A stretch of 64,000 nt of DNA from Streptomyces sp. ISL-12. GTDB lineage: Bacteria > Actinomycetota > Actinomycetes > Streptomycetales > Streptomycetaceae. Within the stretch, counting starts at the first letter, position 1. Every line of letters begins with the position of its first letter. The notes below the pieces were generated by a model, which was given only the letters and a program-made list of their open reading frames with translations, had not been told where the DNA came from and did not search any database. Positions 1 through 7,938 of the stretch are shown here, piece by piece. Location: assembly GCF_018614415.1 (NCBI RefSeq), contig NZ_JAGGOO010000016.1, forward strand, positions 62,001-126,000. The letters are read 5' to 3'. Position numbers and translations under genes: made by a program.

Positions 1-360
1 GTATCGGCGGACTGCCGGGCCGCCTGCGGCGCGTGGGACGAGTCGTTCTTCCTCTACTCGGAGGAGACCGAGTACTGCCTGCGTGCCCGGGACCTGGGAT
101 ACGCCACGCGGCTGGAGCCGACCGCCGAGGCGGTGCACCTGGGCGGCGACTCCCGGGTGTCGCCCCGGCTGTGGACCCTGCTCACCCTCAACCGGGTACG
201 GCTGTACGGGCGGCGCAACGGGCCCCTCGCCACGGCCTGCTTCCGGGCCGCCGTGTTCCTGCGCGAGGCGTCCCGGGCCGCCCTCGGCCGCGAGGCCAGC
301 CGCGCCGCCGCCGCGGCCCTGCTGCGGCCGGGCGCGCTGAAGGCCACACCCGGACCGTGA
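1..360 (+). CDS. Glycosyltransferase family 2, C-terminal part (cut by window edge)
   Basis: The reading frame is open from the first base to a TGA at 358-360, so only the last 119 residues of the protein are present. The motif DESFFLYSEETEYCLR near the left edge is the acidic acceptor/catalytic-base region of rhamnosyltransferase-like GT2 enzymes, which move a sugar from a nucleotide donor to a polysaccharide acceptor at the cytoplasmic membrane face. The basic, Ala/Arg-rich tail is typical of the family. The gene ends three bases from the end of a second GT2 on the opposite strand, and the whole neighbourhood encodes polysaccharide assembly. Donor and acceptor cannot be read from this fragment. 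Confidence 0.85.
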   Translation, partial: VSADCRAACGAWDESFFLYSEETEYCLRARDLGYATRLEPTAEAVHLGGDSRVSPRLWTLLTLNRVRLYGRRNGPLATACFRAAVFLREASRAALGREASRAAAAALLRPGALKATPGP

Positions 361-363
361 CGC

Positions 364-1155
364 TCACCCGGACCACGTCGTGTAGAAGCTGCCCGGGTTC
401 ACCAGGTACCGCACCGTGGGGTGCGGCACGTGGCGCACCCGGTGCCCCCGGCCGTACCGGCGGATCAGCTCCCAGTCCTCGCGCGGCAGCACCCGCGGTG
501 TCCGGCGCAGCCGGCTGAAGTGCAGGGAGCCGTCGCGCCGGGCGACGAACGCGTTGGTGTCGAGGAAGGACTCCCGGGCCGCCCGGCGCCGGTCGAACGG
601 CACGGACAGCACGTCCCGTTCGGTGCCGTCCGGCAGGACCCGGCGCAGCGCCGTGTACACGCCGTCGGGCCCGCCGGGCGCCTCCAGCACGGCCAGCGCC
701 CGCTCCAGGTGGTCGGGCTCCCACAGGTTGTCGTCGTCCAGGAACGCCACGTACCGCGACCGCGTCAGCCGGATGCCCACGTTGCGCACCACCCCGGCCA
801 CCCCGGTGTTGCGGGACAGCGACACGGCGAACAGCCGGGGGTCGTCGGGCAGCTCCGGGAGCCCGGCACCGTCGTCCACCACGACGACGACCTGGTCCCG
901 CGCGGTCTGCGCCAGCGCCGAACGGACCGCCGCCCGCAGTTGCTCGGGCCGCCGGTGGGTGGCGATGACCGTCGCCACCAGGGCGGCCGGCGGGGGAGCG
1001 AGGGCCGCCGCCAGCCGACGGGTCTCGGCGTTCTCCAGCCGGCGCAGACGCAGCGCGGAGGGCAGCAGCAGGACCTTGTTGCGCAGCTCGAACAGGACGA
1101 TCCAGCCGAAGGCGTGCTTGAGCAGCTCCCACGGGGCGCGGACGATACGTCGCAT
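364..1155 (-). CDS. Glycosyltransferase family 2
   Basis: A 263-residue enzyme with a GT-A fold. An N-terminal basic amphipathic stretch (about 1-50) is followed by the nucleotide-binding strand VATVIATHRRPEQL, the VVVDDGA loop and the DxD-type metal site FLDDDNLWEP. EDWELIRR near the C terminus is the likely base region. It should transfer one sugar onto a growing surface glycan. The ATG at 1155 was chosen because GAGGAAGAGG lies just upstream. It is the last gene of the minus-strand polysaccharide run, 11 bp after the beta-helix lipoprotein gene, so it is probably co-transcribed with it. Acceptor and sugar are unknown. Confidence 0.88.
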   Translation of the reverse strand: MRRIVRAPWELLKHAFGWIVLFELRNKVLLLPSALRLRRLENAETRRLAAALAPPPAALVATVIATHRRPEQLRAAVRSALAQTARDQVVVVVDDGAGLPELPDDPRLFAVSLSRNTGVAGVVRNVGIRLTRSRYVAFLDDDNLWEPDHLERALAVLEAPGGPDGVYTALRRVLPDGTERDVLSVPFDRRRAARESFLDTNAFVARRDGSLHFSRLRRTPRVLPREDWELIRRYGRGHRVRHVPHPTVRYLVNPGSFYTTWSG

Positions 1156-1166
1156 GATCCTCTTCC

Positions 1167-2223
1167 TCAGCCGGCCGGCTCGGGGACGACCGGGGTACCG
1201 TCGGAGAACCGGTTCCCGCGCCAGACGTTGCCCGCGCCGCCCGCGTTCCAGGCGGTGACCGGTCCGTAGAAGCCGCTGTTCGGGTGGTAGCGGGTCGAGA
1301 AGACGTTGTCGGTGACCCTGATGCCGGTGGCACCCTCGCCGCCCCCGTACAGGGCGTACGCCCCGCCCGCCAGGAGGTTGCCGTCGATCACCGTGTCGGA
1401 GACCCGGCCGGTGTCGGCGAAGGCCCACGGCGGCCGACGCCCCGCGGTCCACGGGCGCGGGGTTGAGCAGGGTGTTGTGCCGGATCACCAGCTCGCCGTC
1501 GTTGCCGCCGCCGCTGATCACCGCGTCGAGGTGCTGCCACTCGCCGCCGTTGTTGCGGAAGGCGACGAGATCGTGGACGTAGCTGTCATGGATGTGCCCC
1601 TGCCCCATGGACAGGGCGTTGCCGAACACCGAGATGTCGCACCAGCCGACCTCGACGGAGCTGGTGCCCATGTTGGACACGGCGTAGTTCACCCCGCCGT
1701 TGTCGGGGCCCTCGCCGGGGACCGCGGTGATGGTGCTGTGCAGGATCCGCAGCCCGTGGTGGCCGGGGCGCAGGTTGACGCCCCACCAGTTGGCGGAGGT
1801 GATCCGGGAGTCGACGATGGTGACGTCGTCCGCGTAGATGTCGAGCGAACCGGTGATGTCCTGCCCCTTGATGACCGCCCCGTCGGTCCGCACGCTCAGG
1901 TCGCCCGTGGACTTCGGCGTGAGCCGGACCCGGGGGCCGGTGCTGCGGGCGTCGGGGAACGCGGCCTCGACGGGTGCCGCCGAGGTGGCGGGCGGGGGGA
2001 CCGGTGACGAGGGGCTGCCCGTGGCCGCCGACGGGGAGCCGGTCGCCGAGGGGGCCGCCGAGGTGCCGGGCGGCGCGGTGGCGGAAGGGGCGCGGGCGGG
2101 CGGCGGGGAGCCGCTTCCGGCCGGTCCGCTCGCCGCGGGGCCGTCCGTCCGCGCGGGGCCCGTGGAGCAGGCGGCGGTCAGCAGCAGAGCCAGACAGGCC
2201 GTCAGACGGCGGCGCCTCGTCAT
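1167..2223 (-). pseudogene. Beta-helix lipoprotein gene interrupted by a 1-bp frameshift
   Basis: The ATG at 2223 overlaps the flippase stop (ATGA). Residues 1-19 form a lipoprotein signal with lipobox LTAAC (Cys19), followed by a long Pro/Ser/Ala/Gly linker (about 20-85) and a right-handed parallel beta-helix (from about 100) with repeats such as IYADDVTIVDSRITSAN and IRHNTLLNP. After the codons for NPAPVDRG the frame is lost. The expected continuation (FADTGRVSDTVIDGN to VVPEPAG, stop at 1167) lies in another frame, which fits one extra base, possibly in the CCCC run at 1440-1443. Proteins of this fold bind, cleave or epimerise polysaccharides. It may be an extracellular enzyme acting on the glycan made here. 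A sequencing error is as likely as true inactivation. Confidence 0.75.
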
Positions 2224-3785
2224 ACGGTCTCCGGTGTCTTGGAGCCGAGCAGGAAGCGCCGGCCGGGCAGCACGCACACCACGTAGCAGGCCAGGGCGCT
2301 GGTGCCGATGACGAACAGGGCGAGGGTGCCGTCGCCGAGGAGCCGCCGCTCGGCGAGGACCACCAGGGTCATCACCGCCCCCGCGAGGAACGGCCAGGCA
2401 CAGGCCCGGCCGACGGCGGCGAGCCCGACCCCGGCACGGCCGAGGGCGTACAGGAACACGGGGACGATCAGCCCGGCGGCGACCAGGACGTGCCCCTGCG
2501 CGACACCGACGATGCCGTCGAGCCGCGCACCCGCGATGAGGACGGGAACGAGCGCGGCCACCCACAGGCCCTGTACGAGGATGAGGGAACGGCGCTGTCC
2601 GGCGGCGACCAGACAGTCGTAGGCGAGTTCGCAGCCGATGCGGATCAGGCCCAGGGCCATCAGCCACGGCAGCGCGGCTGCGGCCGGCACCCAGGTGCTG
2701 CCGTAGACCAGCTCGACGACGGGCGCGGCGAGGCCGCCGAGCAGCACACACAGCGGCACGGTGCCGGCCACCAGGACGCCCAGCGCCCGGCTGAAGCCGT
2801 CGGCGAGGGCCCCCGGGGAGCCGGCGAGCCGGGAGAACCCCGCGAAGGAGACCCGTCGGGCCGCCTCGGAGATGACCCGGACCGGCCACCCGGACATGTT
2901 GAACGCCAGTACGTAGAAACCGAGCGAGACCCCGCCGAGCGTGGAGCCGACGACCATGGTGTCCACGTTGACGACGGCCAGGGCGAGCAGGCTCGCACCG
3001 GCCAGCGGCAGCCCGAACCGCAGGAGGGCGCGCGCCTGTTCGGGGTCCCAGCCGAACCGCAGCGTGCCGGGCGCGGCCACGGCGCAGCCGACGAGAGCGG
3101 CGACGTTGCCCGCCACCGCGCCCCACGCGAAACTCATCGCCCCCCAGCCCGCGAAGGCCAGCATCAGGGTCACCGCGGTGCTCAGGACGAAGTTCAGCGC
3201 GTCGATGACCATGCGCTTGCCCTGGGCGAACTCCCGCGTCAGGAAATTGGCCGGCACCTGCGCCACCCCGTCGATCACCAGGCACAGGCACATCACCCGC
3301 AGCACACCGGTGGCGTCCGGCGAGTCCAGCAGTCCGGCCACCGTCGGCGCCGTGACGAACAGGCCCGCGTAGAGCAGCACGCTGGACGCGGTGGCCAGGG
3401 TGAGCACGGTCGGCGCGAAGCGGCGCGGATCGCCGTCCCAGCGGACGACGGCCAGGCTGACGCCGAGTTCGTTCGCGGAGAGCAGGACCAGCAGGACCGT
3501 CTGGGCGATGCCGTAGACACCCCACTCGGCCGGGCCGAGCGCGAAGCGCGCCAGCACGATGCCGGTGGCGAAGTTGCCCAGGCGCATGACCATCGTGTTG
3601 GCCAGGCTCCAGCCCGCCGCGGAACGCACCTTCCGGCCGAGGGAGCCGCTGTCGGGAGCGTCCGAACCGGGGGAGTGCCCGGCGGGGGTGTCCGCGGCGG
3701 GGGTGTGCGGGCCGGCCGTGTCCGCGGCGGGGGTGCCGCTCGGGTCAGCGGCGGTCCCGCTGTCCGGTGGGCGAACGCTGTCCAT
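2220..3785 (-). CDS. Wzx-type polysaccharide flippase
   Basis: A 521-residue integral membrane protein of the oligosaccharide flippase (MOP/MATE) superfamily. The first ~50 residues are a Pro/Ala/Asp/Thr-rich cytoplasmic extension. The membrane domain then begins at LGRKVRSAAGWSLANTMVMRLGNF, the usual first-helix signature, with around 12-14 hydrophobic helices to the C terminus. Such proteins move lipid-linked repeat units across the membrane. The start overlaps the end of the chain-length gene by 41 bp, and the stop overlaps the start of the beta-helix lipoprotein, so the three are probably translationally coupled. The N-terminal extension is longer than usual and repeats the idea PAADT/PAGHS. 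The exact start within the overlap is uncertain. Confidence 0.88.
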   Translation of the reverse strand: MDSVRPPDSGTAADPSGTPAADTAGPHTPAADTPAGHSPGSDAPDSGSLGRKVRSAAGWSLANTMVMRLGNFATGIVLARFALGPAEWGVYGIAQTVLLVLLSANELGVSLAVVRWDGDPRRFAPTVLTLATASSVLLYAGLFVTAPTVAGLLDSPDATGVLRVMCLCLVIDGVAQVPANFLTREFAQGKRMVIDALNFVLSTAVTLMLAFAGWGAMSFAWGAVAGNVAALVGCAVAAPGTLRFGWDPEQARALLRFGLPLAGASLLALAVVNVDTMVVGSTLGGVSLGFYVLAFNMSGWPVRVISEAARRVSFAGFSRLAGSPGALADGFSRALGVLVAGTVPLCVLLGGLAAPVVELVYGSTWVPAAAALPWLMALGLIRIGCELAYDCLVAAGQRRSLILVQGLWVAALVPVLIAGARLDGIVGVAQGHVLVAAGLIVPVFLYALGRAGVGLAAVGRACAWPFLAGAVMTLVVLAERRLLGDGTLALFVIGTSALACYVVCVLPGRRFLLGSKTPETV

Positions 3786-4665
3786 GGGTCGGCTCCTCGT
3801 CGAGCGGCTCGGCGGCGGGCGTCACGGCCGGGCGTCCCGCCTTCGGCTCCGCAGGGGTCCGGCGATCGGTGGCCCGGGACCAGGCGGGCGGACGCCTCAG
3901 GGCGATGGTCCGGTCCGCGACCGGCTCACCGGGCCCGTGGGTGCTGCCCGGTTCCGGCGTGTCCCGGTCCCGCGTGTCCGACTCCGGCGCGTCCGGCTCC
4001 GGCGTGTCCCGGTCCGGTCGCGCGGTGTGGTCCGGCTCCGGGGCGGAGCCCGGTCGCTGTGGCGCGTGCGGCCGGCGGCGCGCTTCTACCCAGAACACGG
4101 CGACCAGGCTCAGCACCAGGCCCAGCCCTCCGGCCATCACCAGGTACTGGAGCCGCGTCTTGGTCTGCGCCACCGGCTGCTGCGGGGCCACGACCGTGGT
4201 CATCCGGATCATGGCCTTCGGGTCGACCGACTGCTGCCGCTGGAACTCCTTCAGCCGCTCCGCGGCGTACGCCGTCAGCAGCTTGTCGGAGGCCAGTACG
4301 GCCTTCTCGTCCGTGCCCGTGACGGTCAGCCACATCAGCGGCCCCTGGGCGTTGTCGGCCAGCTTGGCCTCGAACGTGCCTGTGGCACCACGAGACTTCA
4401 GCTCCCGCACGGAGCTGTCGGAGTTGAGGTTGCGGGCCAGGCCGTCGGCCATACCGGTGAGCGAGGTCTGTGTGCTCAGGAACGGGTTGCCGTCGTAAGC
4501 GACGGTGGCCTTCTGGGAGTTGAGGAGTACCACCGTGCTCTGCGACTGGTACGTCACCGGGACCAGCAGGGCCACGGCGGCCAGCAGTGCGGCGGTCAGG
4601 AACAGCCCGGGCAGCAGGACGTACCAGCGCCTGCGCATGACCCGGAAGATCTCCGCGAGATCCAT
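3745..4665 (-). CDS. Wzz-like polysaccharide chain-length / co-polymerase protein
   Basis: A 306-residue membrane protein. Residues 1-12 are cytoplasmic (MDLAEIFRVMRRRW), a first helix covers about 14-36, an extracytoplasmic domain about 37-170, and a second helix about 172-192 follows TKTRLQYLVMAGG. The C-terminal ~110 residues are a hydrophilic, Pro/Asp/Thr-rich tail with repeated DTPEPD-type units. The two-helix Wzz layout fits polysaccharide co-polymerases that set chain length or couple to a tyrosine kinase. No kinase domain or Walker motif is present and no cognate BY-kinase is seen nearby. It lies 51 bp after wecB and overlaps the flippase gene. Confidence is high for the family and lower for the exact role. 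Confidence 0.85.
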   Translation of the reverse strand: MDLAEIFRVMRRRWYVLLPGLFLTAALLAAVALLVPVTYQSQSTVVLLNSQKATVAYDGNPFLSTQTSLTGMADGLARNLNSDSSVRELKSRGATGTFEAKLADNAQGPLMWLTVTGTDEKAVLASDKLLTAYAAERLKEFQRQQSVDPKAMIRMTTVVAPQQPVAQTKTRLQYLVMAGGLGLVLSLVAVFWVEARRRPHAPQRPGSAPEPDHTARPDRDTPEPDAPESDTRDRDTPEPGSTHGPGEPVADRTIALRRPPAWSRATDRRTPAEPKAGRPAVTPAAEPLDEEPTHGQRSPTGQRDRR

Positions 4666-4716
4666 GGTGGTACCCCCTGGCGACCCGGCGTTCGACGAGC
4701 ATATGCGGCAAGCGGA

Positions 4717-5904
4717 TCATATGGGGAACGTCGGTCTCGTAGGCCTTGGTTGGTCGGTGGGCCCCGGTTGGTCGGTGGACCCGGGCTGGTCGGTGGACCC
4801 GGGCCGGTCGGTGGGCCGTGGCCGGGTGCGCGCGGTGCCGCCGCTCAGCAGCACCTCGGCGATACGGTCGCTCGCCCGGCCGTCCCACAGCGCGGGCCGG
4901 CGCGGCGCGGGAGGGGCGTCCAGCACCCCGTGCACGGTGCTCACGACGCGCGCCGGGTCCCGCCCGGCGAGCACGTTGGTGCCCTCCTCGACGGTGACGG
5001 GCCGCTCGGTGTTGTCCCGCAGCGTCACGCACGGCACGCCCAGGGCGGTGGTCTCCTCCTGTACCCCGCCCGAGTCGGTCAGCACGACCCGGGCCGCGTC
5101 CTGGAGCGCGATGAAGTCCAGGTAACCGGCGGGCGGCACGAGCCGGACGCCCGCCGGGACCCCCAGCTCGGCCAGCCGGCCGGCCGCGCGCGGGTGGGCC
5201 GGCAGCACCAGCGGGCAGCGGCCGGCGATCTCGCCCAGGGCCTTCAGCAGCCCGGCGAGCACCTCCGGGTCGTCCACGTTGGCGGGCCGGTGCAGCGTGA
5301 CCAGGCCGTATCCGCCCTTGGTCAGTCCGAACCGGTCGAGGACGTCCGAGGCCCGGGCCCGCTCCAGGTTGGCCAGCAGCGTGTCGATCATGACGTTGCC
5401 GACCAGGTGGATCTGGTCCTCCCGGTACCCCTCGGCGCGCAGGTTGCCGGCCGCGTCGGGGGAGGGGGCCAGCAGATAGTCGCTGACCCGGTCGGTGGCG
5501 ACGCGGTTGACCTCCTCCGGCATGCTCCAGTCACGGCTGCGCAGTCCGGCCTCGACGTGCGCCAGCAACGGGCCGGCCTTCGCGGTGACCAGGGCGCAGG
5601 CCAGCGTGGAGTTGATGTCGCCGACCACGACGACGAGGTCCGGGGCCACCTCGCCGAGCAGCGGCTCGAACGCGGTCATCACCCGGCCGGTCTGCTCGGC
5701 GTGGCTGCCGGAGCCGACGCCGAGGAAGCGGTCCGGCGGGCGGATGCCGAGGTCGGTGAAGAACACGTCGTTCATGGCCGGGTCGTAGTGCTGGCCGGTG
5801 TGGACGAGGAGCACCTCGGCGCCCCGGCGCTCCAGCGCGTCCATCACCGGTTTGATCTTCATGTAGTTGGGGCGTGCCCCGGCGACACAGATGATGCGCG
5901 GCAT
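4717..5904 (-). CDS. wecB: UDP-N-acetylglucosamine 2-epimerase (non-hydrolysing)
   Basis: A 395-residue enzyme converting UDP-GlcNAc to UDP-ManNAc in the cytoplasm. Signatures are GARPNYMKIKP (8-18), HTGQHYD (about 36-42), the histidine in VTLHRPANVD, and TDSGGVQEE in the C-terminal lobe, where the UDP is held. The catalytic body is of normal length (about 360 residues). It is followed by an unusual tail of about 30 residues made of GSTDQP-like hexapeptides encoded by 18-bp repeats. It lies 4 bp after wecC, which uses its product, so the pair make UDP-ManNAcA. The same family also includes teichoic-acid MnaA; the adjacent WecC and WecG homologues favour the ManNAcA route. Confidence 0.93.
   Translation of the reverse strand: MPRIICVAGARPNYMKIKPVMDALERRGAEVLLVHTGQHYDPAMNDVFFTDLGIRPPDRFLGVGSGSHAEQTGRVMTAFEPLLGEVAPDLVVVVGDINSTLACALVTAKAGPLLAHVEAGLRSRDWSMPEEVNRVATDRVSDYLLAPSPDAAGNLRAEGYREDQIHLVGNVMIDTLLANLERARASDVLDRFGLTKGGYGLVTLHRPANVDDPEVLAGLLKALGEIAGRCPLVLPAHPRAAGRLAELGVPAGVRLVPPAGYLDFIALQDAARVVLTDSGGVQEETTALGVPCVTLRDNTERPVTVEEGTNVLAGRDPARVVSTVHGVLDAPPAPRRPALWDGRASDRIAEVLLSGGTARTRPRPTDRPGSTDQPGSTDQPGPTDQPRPTRPTFPI
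4748..4819 (+). repeat. 18-bp tandem repeat, four copies, in the 3' end of wecB
   Basis: Four consecutive 18-mers start at 4748, 4766, 4784 and 4802; the core of each is GGTCGGTGGRCC. On the coding strand they give in-frame hexapeptides (G-S/P-T-D-Q-P) at the very end of the epimerase. Copies 2 and 3 differ at one base (4786), which suggests recent duplication. Being 18 bp long, copy-number change would alter tail length without shifting frame. Confidence 0.9.
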
Positions 5905-5908
5905 TGCT

Positions 5909-7168
5909 TCAGAGCACCTCGATCGTGGGTCCGGACGGCAGCCGTCGGCGGCAGTCGAGGACGAAGGGGGCGTGTTCGGCGACGAGTTCGTAGTCGAAGG
6001 AGTCGTGGTCGGTGAGCAGGACCACCACGTCGGCGGCCTTCAGCTCCTCCGGTTCGAGCTCGACCCGCACCAGCCGGGAGTCCACCGGCAGGCTCTCCAC
6101 GACATGCGGGTCCGCCGCCCTGACCTGCGCACCCATGTCGAGCAGGAGTTGGGAGATGCGCAGCGCGGGCGACTCGCGGGCGTCGCCGGTGTTCTTCTTG
6201 TAGGCGAGCCCGAGCAGCAGGACGCGGGAACCGTTGACGGACCGGCGTCTGGTGTTGAACAGGTCGGTGATCCGCCGTGTCACGTACTCGGGCATGTGGT
6301 TGTTGACGTCGTTGGCCAGCTCCACGAAGCGGAAGCTCTGGCCGAGTTCGCGCTGCACCCGCCAGGACAGGTACGAGGGGTCGATCGGCAGGCAGTGTCC
6401 GCCGACGCCCGGCCCGGGCGTGAACCTCATGAACCCGAAGGGCTTGCTGGAGGCGGCGTCGATGGCCTGCCAGACGTCGATGTCCAGGTGGTGGGCGAAC
6501 ATCGCGATCTCGTTGACCAGCGCGATGTTCACGTGCCGGAAGGTGTTCTCGAGGAGCTTGGCCAGTTCCGCTTCCTTGGGCGACCCCACCGGCACGGTGG
6601 TGTCGACGAGTCGGCCGTAGAAGTCCTGGACCGCCTTCAGCGAGGCTTCGTCGACGCCGGAGACGACCTTCGGGGTCTCCTTGAAGCCCCACACCGCGTT
6701 GCCGGGGTCGATCCGCTCCGGGCTGTAGCCGAGCCGGAAGTCGCTGCCCGCGGTGAGACCCGACCCCTCCTCCAGCAGCGGCCCGAACAGCTCCTGGGTG
6801 GTGCCGGGATAGGTGGTCGACTCCAGGACGACCGTGGCCCCGGGGCGCAGATAGCGCGCGAGGGTGACCGCCGACTCCTTGATGTACCGCAGGTCGGGGG
6901 TGCCCTCGTGGAGCGGGGTCGGCACCGTCACGACGGCGACGTCGAAACCGCCGCAGTCCCGAGCCGACTCGCTCGGTCGGTAGGTGCCGTTGTCCAGGGC
7001 CGCGCGGACCCGCTCGGAGGAGACGTCCTCCACGAAGGACTCGCCGGCCGCGAGGCTCTTGATCCGCCGGGTGTCGACGTCGTAGCCGATCACCTCGTGT
7101 CCGACCTCGGCGGCCCGGATGGCCAGCGGCAGGCCGACGTATCCCTGTCCGACCACGACGACACGCAT
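5909..7168 (-). CDS. wecC: UDP-N-acetyl-D-mannosamine dehydrogenase-type nucleotide sugar dehydrogenase
   Basis: A 419-residue NAD-dependent dehydrogenase that oxidises the C6 hydroxyl of UDP-ManNAc twice to the uronic acid. The Rossmann motif GQGYVGLPLA sits at 7-16, the helix KLLENTFRHVNIALVNE in the middle, and the active-site cysteine in GGHCLPIDPSYL. The C-terminal UDP-binding domain contains LLGLAYKKNTGDARESPA. The ATG at 7168 was chosen because MRVVVVGQGYVG is the family N terminus and because it shares one base with the stop of the upstream WecG-like gene (TGATG). UDP-GlcNAc or UDP-glucose dehydrogenase activity cannot be excluded from sequence; the WecB neighbour favours ManNAc. Confidence 0.9.
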   Translation of the reverse strand: MRVVVVGQGYVGLPLAIRAAEVGHEVIGYDVDTRRIKSLAAGESFVEDVSSERVRAALDNGTYRPSESARDCGGFDVAVVTVPTPLHEGTPDLRYIKESAVTLARYLRPGATVVLESTTYPGTTQELFGPLLEEGSGLTAGSDFRLGYSPERIDPGNAVWGFKETPKVVSGVDEASLKAVQDFYGRLVDTTVPVGSPKEAELAKLLENTFRHVNIALVNEIAMFAHHLDIDVWQAIDAASSKPFGFMRFTPGPGVGGHCLPIDPSYLSWRVQRELGQSFRFVELANDVNNHMPEYVTRRITDLFNTRRRSVNGSRVLLLGLAYKKNTGDARESPALRISQLLLDMGAQVRAADPHVVESLPVDSRLVRVELEPEELKAADVVVLLTDHDSFDYELVAEHAPFVLDCRRRLPSGPTIEVL

Positions 7169-7938
7169 CAGTGACTCCTGTTCGCGGGAGCGGTCGACGG
7201 GGTGAGCCGGATGCGCTCGCGGACCGTCATGAGGACGAAGGCGGCATTGGTGGTGAGGTAGCGCCGGCCCAGGCGGCGCGGTTCCTGCAGGGCCCGGTAG
7301 AGCCACTCCAGCCCTCGGCGCTGCCAGGACTCGGGGGCCCGCCGGGTGACCCCGGCCAGGATGTCGAAGGAGCCGCCGACCCCGTGCACGACCCGGGCGC
7401 CGGTGCGCGCGCCGTGGGCGGCGGTGAAGATCTCCTTCTTTGGTGAGGTCATGCCAAGGAAAAGCATGTGGGCGCCGCTCTCGGCGATGGATTTCGCGAT
7501 CGTCTCCTGCTCGGAGTCGTCGAAGTAGCCGTTCCGATGGCCCGCCACCTTCAGTCCGGGGAACCGGACGGCGACCCTTCGCAGCATCTCCTGGAGCACC
7601 TCCTGCCGGGCGCCGAGGAAGTACACCGGGATGCCGGCCTTCTCCGCCTCCGCCAGCAGCCTCAGGAACAGGTCGATCCCGGCCACCCGCTCCGGCAGCG
7701 GGGCGCGCAGCACCCGCGCGGCCCAGACCACGGCCTGCCCGTCGGCGAGGACCAGGTCGCAGCCGGTCACCGCCTCCGCGAGCCGCGGGTCGCGCCGCAT
7801 GTTGACCAGCTTCGCCGCGTTGACCACGCCGATCTCCAGCTGCCGGCCCTCCCGCACCGCGGCGAGGCAGCGCTCGACGGTCTGGTCCATGGTCAGCGGG
7901 TCCAGCTCGATCCCGAACAACGACCTCCGCCCGCTCAT
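7168..7938 (-). CDS. WecG/TagA/CpsF family glycosyltransferase
   Basis: A 256-residue GT26 enzyme. Family landmarks are IGVVNAAKLVNMRRDP, LADGQAVVWAARVL, the GIDLF segment, YFLGARQEVLQEM, FLGMTSPKKEIF and the C-terminal basic patch EPRRLGRRYL, which binds membrane. Members add ManNAc (TagA) or ManNAcA (WecG) to a lipid-linked GlcNAc, the second step of repeat-unit assembly. With wecB and wecC directly downstream the substrate is likely UDP-ManNAcA. The ATG at 7938 overlaps the stop of the preceding gene (ATGA). A longer frame runs upstream to 7992 but would lie inside that gene and is not favoured. Confidence 0.9.
   Translation of the reverse strand: MSGRRSLFGIELDPLTMDQTVERCLAAVREGRQLEIGVVNAAKLVNMRRDPRLAEAVTGCDLVLADGQAVVWAARVLRAPLPERVAGIDLFLRLLAEAEKAGIPVYFLGARQEVLQEMLRRVAVRFPGLKVAGHRNGYFDDSEQETIAKSIAESGAHMLFLGMTSPKKEIFTAAHGARTGARVVHGVGGSFDILAGVTRRAPESWQRRGLEWLYRALQEPRRLGRRYLTTNAAFVLMTVRERIRLTPSTAPANRSH

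Noticed and set aside
1974..4322. 782-codon plus-strand open frame over the flippase and Wzz genes
   Set aside because: Composition is Gln/His/Glu/Arg-rich low complexity typical of the antisense of GC-rich genes; the minus strand holds clear membrane proteins.
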